Assembly: GCA_946186245.1 (NCBI GenBank)
Contig: CAMHMN010000020.1
Location: 1 to 39,664, forward strand
Direction of reading: 5' to 3'
DNA: 39,664 nt
Source of the DNA: an uncultured Clostridia bacterium
GTDB lineage: Bacteria > Bacillota > Clostridia > Oscillospirales > Acutalibacteraceae
In this document: positions 17,861 to 25,590 of the stretch, piece by piece
Layout of the letters: each line of letters begins with the position of its first letter
Position numbering within the stretch: position 1 is the first letter of the stretch
The notes under the pieces: generated by a model
The model's input: the letters and a program-made list of their open reading frames with translations, nothing else
Databases searched by the model: none
Told to the model about the DNA's origin: nothing
Made by a program: the position numbers and the translations under genes

Positions 17861-19975
17861 TTACGGCTGCTCCTCGGCGGGACGGGTCCTGATGTCAATA
17901 TAGACCGGCGCGTGATCCGACAGCTTGCCGAAGAAATTCGGCAGGGCGTAATTATAGGAAAGAATCCTCGCCTTTTTGAGATTTTTGACCACGATGTGAT
18001 CGATGCTGTTCTTTTTGTATGTGCCGGCGTTGGGCTTATAGCTGAACGACAATTTATTGCAGATATACCGGCCGCTGGAATTGCTCGCGTATTCCGTGGC
18101 GATCTCGTGGCAGTCGTCAAAATGGTAGTTGAACATGGTGGCAAATTCCACCGCCGAGGCTTTGCAGTTGAAATCCCCCATGACATAGCAGGAACACTTG
18201 TGCTCCTTGATGAGTTCGTTGGCCTTTTTGCAGATTTCGGTCATCTGGTCGATACGCCACTGGGTGCTGCCCTCCTTGGCGGTTTCCTTCTTCCACCACA
18301 GATGGGTTGAAAAGACGATGAATTCATATCCCGTTTCCCTGACCCTGAAATAGCCCCATGTATAGGACTTGGTATCGGAGTTCTGTCCGTAGGCAAACAG
18401 ATGCGAACCCGAATCCAGCAGCTCCAGCGTTTCGGTGTTGTAGATGATGGGGGTGTGATTGCGCTGGACATAGAAGTTCATAAAGCCGTCGACAAATTTG
18501 TAATTTCTGCCGCCTTTGTTGATCTCGTTGAGCAGCAGACCGGAATAATAGCTGGTAGGCACAAGCTCCTGGAAGGCGATCACATCCGGCGTGTAAGCGA
18601 GGTAAACCTTGGCAATTTCCTTCAGCCGGTACTGATCCGAACAGTTTTCGCCCAGGCTGAACCAGGTATTCTGGCCCTTGTTATTCCAGACGTTGCTCGA
18701 CATGATCCTGAGATTGGAATCGCCGTAGTAGGGAAAAATCTTCTGTCCATAGATGCTGCCTTCGGTTAAATAAGCCGCCGGAACCGGAATCTCCCTGGAC
18801 AGAAACGCGTTGATCAGCGAATCAATGGCGTATCTGATCGCCCAGTCCGAACCGCCCAGGATATACAGGTTGCTGCCCTGCTGCAATATCTTGTAATGAA
18901 AGAGATCCGTCTCTGCCTCGTAATATTTTTTGCTGACGTCAAGCTGGCATTTGCCTATGACGATCTTGTTTCTGATCTTTTTGTTTTTTTCGGCGTCGGA
19001 ACAGTCGGTGTTGTTGATGGACATCTCCACACCGAAATTCTTGCGGAAATACTCCCTGAGATACTTGGCGTTTTCGCGGCTGTCGTAATACTTGCTGTCG
19101 CTGTAATAGACAATTTCGTAATCGCTGACCGGCTTTCCGCCGATGGTATCGCTGAGATAATGCCCCACGTAGATTTTGGAATCGGGTACGCTTACGGCGT
19201 AATTGCCTTCTTCCGGCTCACCCATTTCAATATATTCCGTCAGATAATAATCCAGCGCGGAAAGCACCGATTCCCGCGAACCGCAGATGATGGAAATGCC
19301 GTCTTCGTTGCTGACGTCTATGTAATAGTCGTTGTATTTGAGCGACGTGACTTTTTTGTCCGAAAAAATACTGTCGGAGGAATGGTAGATCTGTCTGGTC
19401 TTTTCCTTGAACTGTTCCTTCATGGCCTTGACGCTGCAAACCGAGCCTTTGTCCGCGACGAGACGGAGAGACGATGTCACGCCGGAGAGCAGTTCATTTT
19501 CCGGCGCCTTTTCCGCCGGCTTGCCGGTGTCCTTGACGGCGTCGATGTCGTATTCGGTGAAAACCGTCTTGCCCGCTTCGGCGATCTGAATGAGAAGGGA
19601 CACCTTGTTGGATGGATCATAGATTTCGGCGAGCCGCACTTCCGCGTCGATTTTTTCATTGACCGCCCTGATATAGACGTTGTTGGGCTCGATTTCCTCG
19701 TTGATCACCACGTTGAAATAATCGCTCATCATATCGAGCAGATAGGAATAATCGTCGTTGTTGTTGAGATACTTGAATACTTCATCCGATATGATCATGC
19801 TGCAATTGGGCGTATCATCGGTCAGAATATACATCTTTTCCCTGTCCACCGTGACTTCCTTGTCGGAACGGTTTTTGTTGTTTCCGGAGCACGACACGAA
19901 TGTCACCATCGCAAACGAGGACAAAATGACCGTCAAAAGAATGATCAGCCCTTTTTTCGCCGCATGCCAGTTCAT
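17861..19975 (-). CDS. Secreted lipoprotein with C-terminal endonuclease/exonuclease/phosphatase domain (704 aa)
   Basis: Start at MNWHAAKKG with GAGGGGG upstream. Lipoprotein signal: K-rich start, hydrophobic LIILLTVILSSFAMVTF, lipobox VSC with the Cys at about residue 29, so it is expected on the outer face of the membrane. The middle region contains SDYEIVYYSDSKYYDSRENAKYLREYF and NLYILGGSDWAIRYAIDSLI, reminiscent of the accessory domain that precedes glycoside hydrolases of the GH67/GH20/DUF4838 kind; this is tentative. The C-terminal EEP (DNase I-like) domain has IMSSNVWN, IAFQELV, STHLWWK, YVMGDFNCKASA, IDHIVV and LSDHAPVYIDI, i.e. the metal Glu, the GDxN and the terminal SDH, so it looks catalytically intact. 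Substrate (nucleic acid, phospholipid or phosphosugar) unknown. Own promoter and terminator. Confidence 0.85.
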   Translation of the reverse strand: MNWHAAKKGLIILLTVILSSFAMVTFVSCSGNNKNRSDKEVTVDREKMYILTDDTPNCSMIISDEVFKYLNNNDDYSYLLDMMSDYFNVVINEEIEPNNVYIRAVNEKIDAEVRLAEIYDPSNKVSLLIQIAEAGKTVFTEYDIDAVKDTGKPAEKAPENELLSGVTSSLRLVADKGSVCSVKAMKEQFKEKTRQIYHSSDSIFSDKKVTSLKYNDYYIDVSNEDGISIICGSRESVLSALDYYLTEYIEMGEPEEGNYAVSVPDSKIYVGHYLSDTIGGKPVSDYEIVYYSDSKYYDSRENAKYLREYFRKNFGVEMSINNTDCSDAEKNKKIRNKIVIGKCQLDVSKKYYEAETDLFHYKILQQGSNLYILGGSDWAIRYAIDSLINAFLSREIPVPAAYLTEGSIYGQKIFPYYGDSNLRIMSSNVWNNKGQNTWFSLGENCSDQYRLKEIAKVYLAYTPDVIAFQELVPTSYYSGLLLNEINKGGRNYKFVDGFMNFYVQRNHTPIIYNTETLELLDSGSHLFAYGQNSDTKSYTWGYFRVRETGYEFIVFSTHLWWKKETAKEGSTQWRIDQMTEICKKANELIKEHKCSCYVMGDFNCKASAVEFATMFNYHFDDCHEIATEYASNSSGRYICNKLSFSYKPNAGTYKKNSIDHIVVKNLKKARILSYNYALPNFFGKLSDHAPVYIDIRTRPAEEQP

Positions 19976-20027
19976 ATTGATTCCCCCTCGCTTAGCTCCC
20001 CATACCGTAAGCTGCATAATTACAACA

Positions 20028-20056
20028 ATTATAACAAACGCTCCGGCGTATTGCAA
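20028..20056 (-). promoter_or_regulatory. Promoter of the EEP lipoprotein gene
   Basis: Minus strand TTGCAA (20051-20056), 17 bp, TATAAT (20028-20033). Confidence 0.8.
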
Positions 20057-20111
20057 CGTCAAATCGGCAACTTTATGATTTGTTTAAATATTTTTAAAAT
20101 ACACAAAACAC

Positions 20112-20168
20112 AATCCGCCCGCGTTTTCCACACAACGGAAAGAAACGGTGGAAAACCGCGGGCGGATT
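20112..20168 (-). terminator. Long stem-loop terminator after the flotillin gene
   Basis: Minus strand AATCCGCCCGCGGTTTTCCAC pairs with GTGGAAAACGCGGGCGGATT (one bulged base), followed by GTGTTTTGTGTATTTT. The T run is interrupted, so efficiency is uncertain. Confidence 0.7.
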
Positions 20169-20212
20169 CTTCGATTGGTTATGGATGCATGGAGAAACGG
20201 ACGGCGCAGGCT

Positions 20213-21598
20213 TTATTTGTCCGAATCGGCGGCATCGTCGCTGATATCGGTGCCGAGCATCTTGGGCACCTTCATGCCGGCCATTTTGAATGTCTCGCTG
20301 AGAGGCGGAACCGACTGCATGAGTCCGCTGATGAAGTTGGCGGTGGAAGTCTTGCCGCCTTCCTTGCTGCCGCTGTCCCAGACGGTGACCTTGTCGATCT
20401 TGATATCCTTGACCGCTTCGACCTGCGTCTTGACCAGATCTTCCATCTTGTCGGCGAGAATGAGCTGTACGGCGTCCTCGGAGCTGCCGCCTGCCGCCGC
20501 GACGATCTGCGCGAAACCGGCTGCCTGCTTGGTGAGGATCTCCTGCATACCTCTTGCCTGCGCTTCCATCTTGGCATAGATAGCGTCGGCTTCACCCTTT
20601 GCCTTGCGGCGGATCATTTCCGCCTCGGCTTCGGCTTCGATCTCCATGCGCTGCTTCTCGATTTCCGCCTTGACGATGACGTCGGCTCTCTGGGTGGCTA
20701 ATTCTCTGGAAGCACGCGATTCTTCCGCCTGCTTCTCGGCGATGTAGGATTCTTCCAGTGCCTTTGCCTTGGCGACATTCTCGGCTGCCATGGCGCGTCT
20801 GGCGGCTTCGGCCTCGCGTTCGCGGCGGGTCGCGTCGGACTGGGCAATGGCTGCCTTGGCTTCGTTTTCACCGTTGATGGCGGCGGCGTTGGCGGAGGAT
20901 ACGTTGATTCTCTCGTCCTTCTGGGCGTTGGCCTGACCGATGGAACCGTCGCGGTTCTTCTGGGCGACGCTGATCTTCGCGTCGTTGATGGCGCGGGCGG
21001 CGGCTTCCTTGCCGAGAGCCTCGATGTAGCCCGATTCGTCGGTGATGTCGGTCACGTTGACGTTGATCAGACGGAGACCGATTTTCTTGAGTTCGCTCTC
21101 GACATTGTGGCTGACCGCTTCCAGGAACTTGTCGCGGTCGGTGTTGATTTCCTCGATTTCCATGGTGGCGATGACCAGACGCAGCTGACCGAAGATGATG
21201 TCCTTGGCAAGCTCCTGAATTTCGCTCAGGCGCAGACCAAGCAGACGCTCGGCGGCATTCTGCATGATGCCCGGCTCGGTGGAAATACCTACCGTGAATC
21301 TGGAGGGAACGTCGATGCGGATATTCTGGCGCGAAAGGGCGTTGGTCAGATCGACGTTGATGGAAATGGGCGTCAGGTCGAGGTACTGGTAGTCCTGAAT
21401 GACCGGCCACACGAATGACGCGCCGCCGTGGATACATTTGGAGGACATGCTCTCGCCGTTCTTGTCGTTGCCTACCTTACCGTAGATGACCATGATCTTG
21501 TCGGAAGGGCATTTGCGGTATCTCGAAAGAACCACCGCAAACATGCTGAAAATGAGCAGCGCGATGACTGCCAGGGTAATCAATACTTCTGATGGCAT
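20213..21598 (-). CDS. floT: Flotillin-like SPFH/band 7 protein (461 aa)
   Basis: Scaffold protein of functional membrane microdomains. One N-terminal membrane-associated segment (VLITLAVIALLIFSMFAVVLSRYRKCPSDK), then an SPFH domain (about 30-200: VIYGKVG, LTPISINVDLTNALSRQNIRIDVPSRFTVGI, LRLVIATMEIEEINTDRDKF), then a long Ala/Glu-rich coiled-coil flotillin domain (about 205-370, repeated EAEA and KAK motifs) and a C-terminal part with GFAQIVAAAGG. Start chosen at MPSEVLIT (GGGAG upstream). An NfeD-like gene, the usual partner, lies 1.8 kb upstream on the same strand. It has its own -10 box with an overlapping palindrome, so it may be controlled separately from the island. Confidence 0.92.
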   Translation of the reverse strand: MPSEVLITLAVIALLIFSMFAVVLSRYRKCPSDKIMVIYGKVGNDKNGESMSSKCIHGGASFVWPVIQDYQYLDLTPISINVDLTNALSRQNIRIDVPSRFTVGISTEPGIMQNAAERLLGLRLSEIQELAKDIIFGQLRLVIATMEIEEINTDRDKFLEAVSHNVESELKKIGLRLINVNVTDITDESGYIEALGKEAAARAINDAKISVAQKNRDGSIGQANAQKDERINVSSANAAAINGENEAKAAIAQSDATRREREAEAARRAMAAENVAKAKALEESYIAEKQAEESRASRELATQRADVIVKAEIEKQRMEIEAEAEAEMIRRKAKGEADAIYAKMEAQARGMQEILTKQAAGFAQIVAAAGGSSEDAVQLILADKMEDLVKTQVEAVKDIKIDKVTVWDSGSKEGGKTSTANFISGLMQSVPPLSETFKMAGMKVPKMLGTDISDDAADSDK

Positions 21599-21634
21599 AA
21601 TTGTTTCGTCTCCCTTTTCATTGCAATAGTTTAT

Positions 21635-21654
21635 ATTATAAAGCATCATGCTTT
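21635..21654 (-). promoter_or_regulatory. Flotillin gene -10 box with adjacent perfect palindrome
   Basis: TATAAT on the minus strand (21635-21640), directly preceded by AAAGCAT-n1-ATGCTTT (21640-21654), a 15-bp perfect palindrome in the promoter spacer. No convincing -35 box is present, which suggests an activator- or repressor-controlled promoter. No sigma-W-type TGAAAC...CGTA was seen. Confidence 0.55.
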
Positions 21655-21744
21655 AAAATATACCGGATGATTGATGGAATTGTAATATTAATATTCCAAT
21701 CTGATAATTTTACAAGTTATATTTCGATTTGTTATATCGTTTGT

Positions 21745-22719
21745 CTATTTCAAAGTGAAGCAGTCGAGGCCGTTCTGCGCGCAGTACTGCTCGGCAAAGG
21801 AACCCTTTCTGACCATCAGCTTCGCACTGCAATTGGTGAAGGCGTCGCCGCCGATCGAGAGGATCTTTTCGCTCAGAATGATCTGATCCATTGCGCCGCA
21901 GCCATAGAAGGCGTTGGCTCCGATGTCCTGGAGGGAGGCGGGAAGGTGGACGGCCTGCAGCGACGTGCAGCCCATGAACGCCATATCGCCTACCGAAACC
22001 AGCCCGCTGTTGAGGGTGACCTTTTTGATTGCGGTATTCCCCGCGAAGGCTCCGGAAATCTGCCGTGTGCTCTTGGGCAGCTTGACTTCCTCTTTATCGC
22101 CGTTGTAGGCAATCAGAATGCCGTCCCCGACGGTGACAAATTTCTTTTTGGACTGGGCTTTCAGCCATTTGGTGCCGCTGAATGCCCTGCCGCCGACCTT
22201 CTGAACCGTCTGCGGAACCGTGATTTCGCTCAGTGAACGGCAATCATAGAAAGCTCCCCTGCCCAGCGTTTCGAGCATTTCGGGAAGGGCTGCCGACGTG
22301 AGGGAGGTACATTCCTTGAAGGCGTATTCGCTGATATCGGTCATGCTGACGTTGAAGGACACGCTCTCCAGATTGGTACAGCCGCCGAAGGCATTGCTGC
22401 CGATGTGCCTCACATTCTTGCCGAAGGTGACCGACTTGATGAGTTGATCCTCCGCAAAGACCGAATCCGCGATTTCCCTGACCGGAATGCCGTAAATCGT
22501 ATCGGGAATCCTGACGTCCGACTGCGAGGCGATGTGCTTGGTAATCACAATGTATTTCCCGTCGCTGCCGCTGACGGTGGTGTAATTGAAATAGATATTA
22601 TTGATGTCAAACGGTTCGGCAAATCCCGACGTACATCCCACGATCAGCCCGATGGCCGCGACAGAAGCCGCGATCAGCAGTGCTTTGACAAAAAATGCCT
22701 TTTTGAAAGAAAACTTCAC
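21745..22719 (-). CDS. BspA-like leucine-rich-repeat (LRR_5) lipoprotein (324 aa)
   Basis: Signal peptide KKAFFVKALLIAASVAAIGLIVGC with lipobox IVGC (Cys at about 29) predicts an exposed lipoprotein. The remainder consists of BspA/TpLRR repeats: IPDTIYGIPVREIADSVF, IGSNAFGGCTNLESVSF, ISEYAFKECTSLTSAALP, LGRGAFYDCRSLSEITVP, VGDMAFMGCTSLQAVHLP and IGANAFYGCGAMDQIILS. Start codon is GTG, with GGAGGG 9 nt upstream. Such proteins are involved in adhesion or protein-protein contact. It sits between the NfeD/small-protein genes and flotillin and has its own promoter (22762-22790). Confidence 0.9.
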   Translation of the reverse strand: MKFSFKKAFFVKALLIAASVAAIGLIVGCTSGFAEPFDINNIYFNYTTVSGSDGKYIVITKHIASQSDVRIPDTIYGIPVREIADSVFAEDQLIKSVTFGKNVRHIGSNAFGGCTNLESVSFNVSMTDISEYAFKECTSLTSAALPEMLETLGRGAFYDCRSLSEITVPQTVQKVGGRAFSGTKWLKAQSKKKFVTVGDGILIAYNGDKEEVKLPKSTRQISGAFAGNTAIKKVTLNSGLVSVGDMAFMGCTSLQAVHLPASLQDIGANAFYGCGAMDQIILSEKILSIGGDAFTNCSAKLMVRKGSFAEQYCAQNGLDCFTLK

Positions 22720-22761
22720 TGATTATTCCCTCCGCTATTGTTATTAGAGCTATCGGAAGGT

Positions 22762-22790
22762 ATTATAGCATATCCTGAAGAAATTAGCAA
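22762..22790 (-). promoter_or_regulatory. Promoter of the LRR lipoprotein gene
   Basis: Minus strand TTGCTA (22785-22790), 17 bp, TATAAT (22762-22767). Confidence 0.72.
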
Positions 22791-22807
22791 TATCGGAGAA
22801 AGAAAAT

Positions 22808-23029
22808 TCATCGGCGATTGCTGCGTTTCAGCAGCTTTTCGGGATTATTGACATAGCTGTGAACCACGCTGCCGCATTTGCGGCAGATGATGTGGCGAAG
22901 CGACTGACTCGATAACAAGCTCTGCGCGCCTGTAACAGCTCCGTATCCGTCCTGGTAGCCCTCCACGAATTCATTGCTCCCGCAGAAGGGACACTGTGTG
23001 ATCTGAACGGGATGGATTCTGTTTTGCAT
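22808..23029 (-). CDS. Small zinc-ribbon protein (73 aa)
   Basis: Two Cys pairs, QCPFCGSNEF (about residues 13-16) and ICRKCGSVVHSY (about 49-52), make a single zinc ribbon; the middle contains GYQDGYGAVTGAQSLLSSQ. No other domain, and function unknown. Its ATG overlaps the stop codon of the preceding gene (TAATG), so it is probably translationally coupled to it. Confidence 0.75.
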   Translation of the reverse strand: MQNRIHPVQITQCPFCGSNEFVEGYQDGYGAVTGAQSLLSSQSLRHIICRKCGSVVHSYVNNPEKLLKRSNRR

Positions 23030-23340
23030 TATTTCTCACCGCTTTCCGGCTTCTTTTCCTCCGGCTCCGCTTCGGCATCCTGCTTGTTTTCCGCTTCATC
23101 CGCTGCGTCGCCGTCGGCTTTCTTTTTGTTTTTCATCGCGTCGTAGGCCGTGCCGAGGCACAAGCCTATTCCCACGCCATAGCACATGCCAAGTGCTATG
23201 TTATGAAACAAAATCTGTCCGATACTCAGACCCAGCGCAGTGCCTAAGCACATGCCGATGGCAAGACCCTCATGACTTTCGTCCTTTTTTTCTTCCGGAT
23301 TGTTGTCGTTCTGATTCATGATGTTCTTATCGTCTGCCAT
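23029..23340 (-). CDS. Small glycine-zipper membrane protein (103 aa)
   Basis: Charged N-terminus (MADDKNIMNQNDNNPEEKKDE), a Gly-rich hydrophobic centre (GLAIGMCLGTALGLSIGQ and ALGMCYGVGIGLCLGTAYDAM, two GxxxG-type helices), then a KKK patch and a highly acidic Glu/Asp/Ala tail. The symmetry of the two glycine zippers suggests a hairpin in the membrane. Weak ribosome site AAGAAG. Stop overlaps the start of the zinc-ribbon gene by one base. Confidence 0.75.
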   Translation of the reverse strand: MADDKNIMNQNDNNPEEKKDESHEGLAIGMCLGTALGLSIGQILFHNIALGMCYGVGIGLCLGTAYDAMKNKKKADGDAADEAENKQDAEAEPEEKKPESGEK

Positions 23341-23401
23341 TTTGAATTCTTCTTTCTGTTATTTTCAAGCCCGAAGGGCCTCCGACATTATTCACTATTC
23401 T

Positions 23402-24037
23402 CTATTCTCTAAGCGAGCCTGTGAGCGTCACGGGTCTTACCTTAAAAACATTCCCCACCGCCATGCCGACCACTTCCACCGGCTCGCCGTATTTCAACGG
23501 ACGGTCGCTGTCGGTCATGGCTTCGGCTTCGGTCAGCCTGCCCTGAATGATGACATTCACCTTGCCGGTGCCGGTCATTTCCGGAGGAACCGTGATGTAG
23601 ACCTCGCCGACCTTGCCTACCGCGCTGTCCATCTGCAAGGTGCCGTTCTCGTTGAGCGAAGCCGCCCATCGGAAGAACCACGCCACCAGCAGCAGCGCAA
23701 GCGTTCCGGCAATGAAGGCCGTTATGATCGCGGCTGCCGGACTTCCGCTGAGCGACAGGGCGGAAAGCCCTGCCCATCCGCCGACCGCAAAGAAGGCGAC
23801 CATTCCTCGCACCGTGAAGATCCGCAGTCCCGAATCCCCCAGATGCACGTCAGGCGCGTCGGGAGAATCGCTGCCGAATACGCCGTCAATGCCGTTGTCG
23901 TCCGGCATATCCACGTCGGAATGTCCCGCCATGCCGATGAAAATCATCACCGTCTGCAATATCATGATCACAGTCGCAGGAACGGCTACGCAAAGCAGCG
24001 CAGATCGGAGTGGAGCTGTCATAAACCATTCTTTCAT
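23402..24037 (-). CDS. NfeD-like membrane protein (211 aa)
   Basis: Three hydrophobic stretches (about residues 12-35, 76-95, 101-125) followed by a C-terminal OB-fold-like domain (GKVGEVYITVPPEMTGTGKVNVIIQGRLTEAEAM, PLKYGEPVEVVGMAVGNVFKVRPV), the layout of short NfeD proteins that pair with flotillins (as YuaF with FloT in Bacillus subtilis). Between helix 1 and 2 there is a soluble loop DMPDDNGIDGVFGSDSPDAPDV. Ribosome site AAAGGGGTG. It follows the zinc-ribbon gene by 26 bp. Confidence 0.8.
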   Translation of the reverse strand: MKEWFMTAPLRSALLCVAVPATVIMILQTVMIFIGMAGHSDVDMPDDNGIDGVFGSDSPDAPDVHLGDSGLRIFTVRGMVAFFAVGGWAGLSALSLSGSPAAAIITAFIAGTLALLLVAWFFRWAASLNENGTLQMDSAVGKVGEVYITVPPEMTGTGKVNVIIQGRLTEAEAMTDSDRPLKYGEPVEVVGMAVGNVFKVRPVTLTGSLRE

Positions 24038-24063
24038 TTTTGAGTAACACCCCTTTGGTTATG

Positions 24064-24276
24064 CTAAATTTTTCTTTCGATGAAGGCCTTACCCACCATC
24101 TTGTTAAATTCCTGCTCCTCGAGATAGAGGGAAATCTCGTGGCACTTGGGGCAGATGGCTGTTTTGATGGGATAAGACCTCAATTCCCTGTCGTTGAGCT
24201 TGAATCCTGCCCCTATGATGTGGCCGCATTCCATCATCTCGGTGCCGCAGCGTATGCATTTTCTCATCTCTTTCAT
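24064..24276 (-). CDS. Small zinc-ribbon protein (70 aa)
   Basis: KCIRCGTEMMECGHIIG and ICPKCHEISLYLEEQEF give a four-Cys ribbon, similar to small nucleic-acid-binding zinc-ribbon proteins of clostridia. AAAGGGA precedes the ATG. Unrelated in sequence to the zinc ribbon at 22808. Cotranscription with the NfeD gene is likely (26-bp gap). Confidence 0.72.
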   Translation of the reverse strand: MKEMRKCIRCGTEMMECGHIIGAGFKLNDRELRSYPIKTAICPKCHEISLYLEEQEFNKMVGKAFIERKI

Positions 24277-24311
24277 AGGATGACCGTCCCTTTCATAACC
24301 TGTATTTTCTG

Positions 24312-24422
24312 TCCCCTTGTTGATACTCTTTTCAAAAGATAGGCCGTGCCTATCCCCTTTTGGATACTCTTTTCAAAGACAAATTCCTATCCTCTTGTCC
24401 CCTTGCTGACGCTCTTTTCAAA
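24312..24422. repeat. Three imperfect direct repeats, 41-45 bp period, in an intergenic gap
   Basis: TCCCCTTGTTGATACTCTTTTCAAA-like units begin at 24312, 24353 and 24398. They fill most of the 165-bp gap between the two small genes and have no obvious coding function. Confidence 0.65.
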
Positions 24423-24441
24423 TTGATCCGTCGCTATCCCG

Positions 24442-24705
24442 TTATTCTTTTGCTTCTTTTGACTCGGAGAAGAGATACATTTCTTCATCTGTTTCCACTT
24501 TGTCATCGGTATTTCCGTCCATCACGCCGAGCTTCTTCATCTGGTAATTGCCTGCGAAGGCGCCGGTGTGCTGCCCGATTCTGTAGAATTTGCCCGGCTG
24601 ATAGCCTTCCTTTACTCTCACCCTCTGGTACATCCGGACGGACGCAATCACTCCCGTCACAACCAGCACAATGATAACAATCCCTGCAATCGTATAATAA
24701 TCCAT
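24442..24705 (-). CDS. Small single-pass membrane protein (87 aa)
   Basis: N-terminal helix YYTIAGIVIIVLVVTGVIASV (residues 3-23), then a basic segment RMYQRVRVKEGYQPGKFYRIG and an acidic tail ending TDEEMYLFSESKEAKE. AAAGGAT upstream of the ATG. No family recognised; conserved neighbourhood with NfeD and flotillin is suggested only by position and strand. Confidence 0.68.
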   Translation of the reverse strand: MDYYTIAGIVIIVLVVTGVIASVRMYQRVRVKEGYQPGKFYRIGQHTGAFAGNYQMKKLGVMDGNTDDKVETDEEMYLFSESKEAKE

Positions 24706-24801
24706 CCGTAATCATCCTTTCAGAATATGTGTTTCTCATTTCGGCCGGAAACCTTCAGACGTCACATTTCACGCGCCTGCCTCCTGCCTTTGCCCCGCGA
24801 A

Positions 24802-25359
24802 TCACATCTGCTCCAGTTCGGCTTCGGCTCGTTTGCGAAGCTCGCTGCTCATGTAGGTCAGCAGAATGATTCTCAGCGCGTCGTGAAGCCGTTTGGCAGC
24901 GTCGCTGACGTGACCGGTGTAGCCTTCGCCCGTGCCGTGATAATCCTTGATTTCCTCGTCGATGACCTCATCCAGTCGGTCGAGAGTGAATTTTTCAAGC
25001 GGTTCTGTCCTTTTGACAATATTGTAGATGTATATGTAGAGGTCAGCGTCCATGATGATGTCATCCGACTGATCCTCCACATCGCCGTTGACACATTCCA
25101 TCAGCCGGAGAATATTCTCCAGCTTCATGGATTTGCGCAGCATGTCAATGATGAGGATTCTCGCGACCTGGCGCTCGCTGTATTTCTTGTCCACCGGAGA
25201 CATGATCCAGCCACGCTTGATCCAATTCTGGATGGTGGATCCGCCCAGCCCCGTCATTTCCACCACCTGCGAGAGCATCAGCCCGCCGGTCACGGCGAAT
25301 GCCGGACGTATCGACTCAAAATCCACTAGCTCCTGTCTGTCATTCATCTGATATGTCAT
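24802..25359 (-). CDS. DUF1836 regulator with MerR-like helix-turn-helix (185 aa)
   Basis: VTGGLMLSQVVEMTGLGGSTIQNWIKRGWIMSPVDKKYSERQVARILIIDMLRKSMKLENILRLMECVNG is the DUF1836 domain: a MerR-type winged HTH followed by helices. The C-terminal half (DLYIYIYNIVKRTEPL..., AKRLHDALRIILLTYMSSELRKRAEAEL) is all helical. I start at MTYQMND since AGGTGA lies 7 nt upstream; the GTG three codons earlier overlaps that site. Promoter and start codon are decorated with repeats of TCATATGA, which suggests autoregulation. It is the first gene of the minus-strand flotillin/NfeD island. Confidence 0.85.
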   Translation of the reverse strand: MTYQMNDRQELVDFESIRPAFAVTGGLMLSQVVEMTGLGGSTIQNWIKRGWIMSPVDKKYSERQVARILIIDMLRKSMKLENILRLMECVNGDVEDQSDDIIMDADLYIYIYNIVKRTEPLEKFTLDRLDEVIDEEIKDYHGTGEGYTGHVSDAAKRLHDALRIILLTYMSSELRKRAEAELEQM

Positions 25360-25433
25360 ATGATTCACCTACAAGTTTATTTGACTACCGCTTAAATTAA
25401 TATGATTGTATCACATGGTCATATGATTGTCAA
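25356..25433 (-). promoter_or_regulatory. DUF1836 gene promoter with repeated TCATATGA operator sites
   Basis: Minus strand TTGACA (25428-25433), 17 bp, TACAAT (25405-25410). The palindrome TCATATGA lies in the spacer (25419-25426), a related AATATGATT spans the downstream edge of the -10 box (25399-25407), and another TCATATGA covers the start codon (25356-25363). Confidence 0.7.
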
Positions 25434-25523
25434 TAGCAATTCTATGATTATTTATGAATTTTTCATGAATTTTTTGAATTATTCTATTCTTTTGCGGCAG
25501 GGATGGTTTGATGATAAAATCTA

Positions 25524-25552
25524 TTGACAAATTTTCTTCTTTCTAATAAAAT
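25524..25552 (+). promoter_or_regulatory. Promoter of the multi-zinc-ribbon gene
   Basis: TTGACA (25524-25529), 17 bp, TAAAAT (25547-25552), 39 bp before the start codon. Confidence 0.88.
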
Positions 25553-25590
25553 ATAGCTATACCACCAAACGAAAACCGGGAGGAAAAAAT

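Noticed and set aside
21660..21725. Fourth copy of the TGTAATATT/GGAATATT element upstream of the flotillin gene
   Set aside because: The words TGTAATATT and GGAATATT occur but the spacing is not 29 bp on either strand, so it is probably chance in AT-rich DNA. Single TGTAATAT words at 27570 and 31920 were dropped for the same reason.
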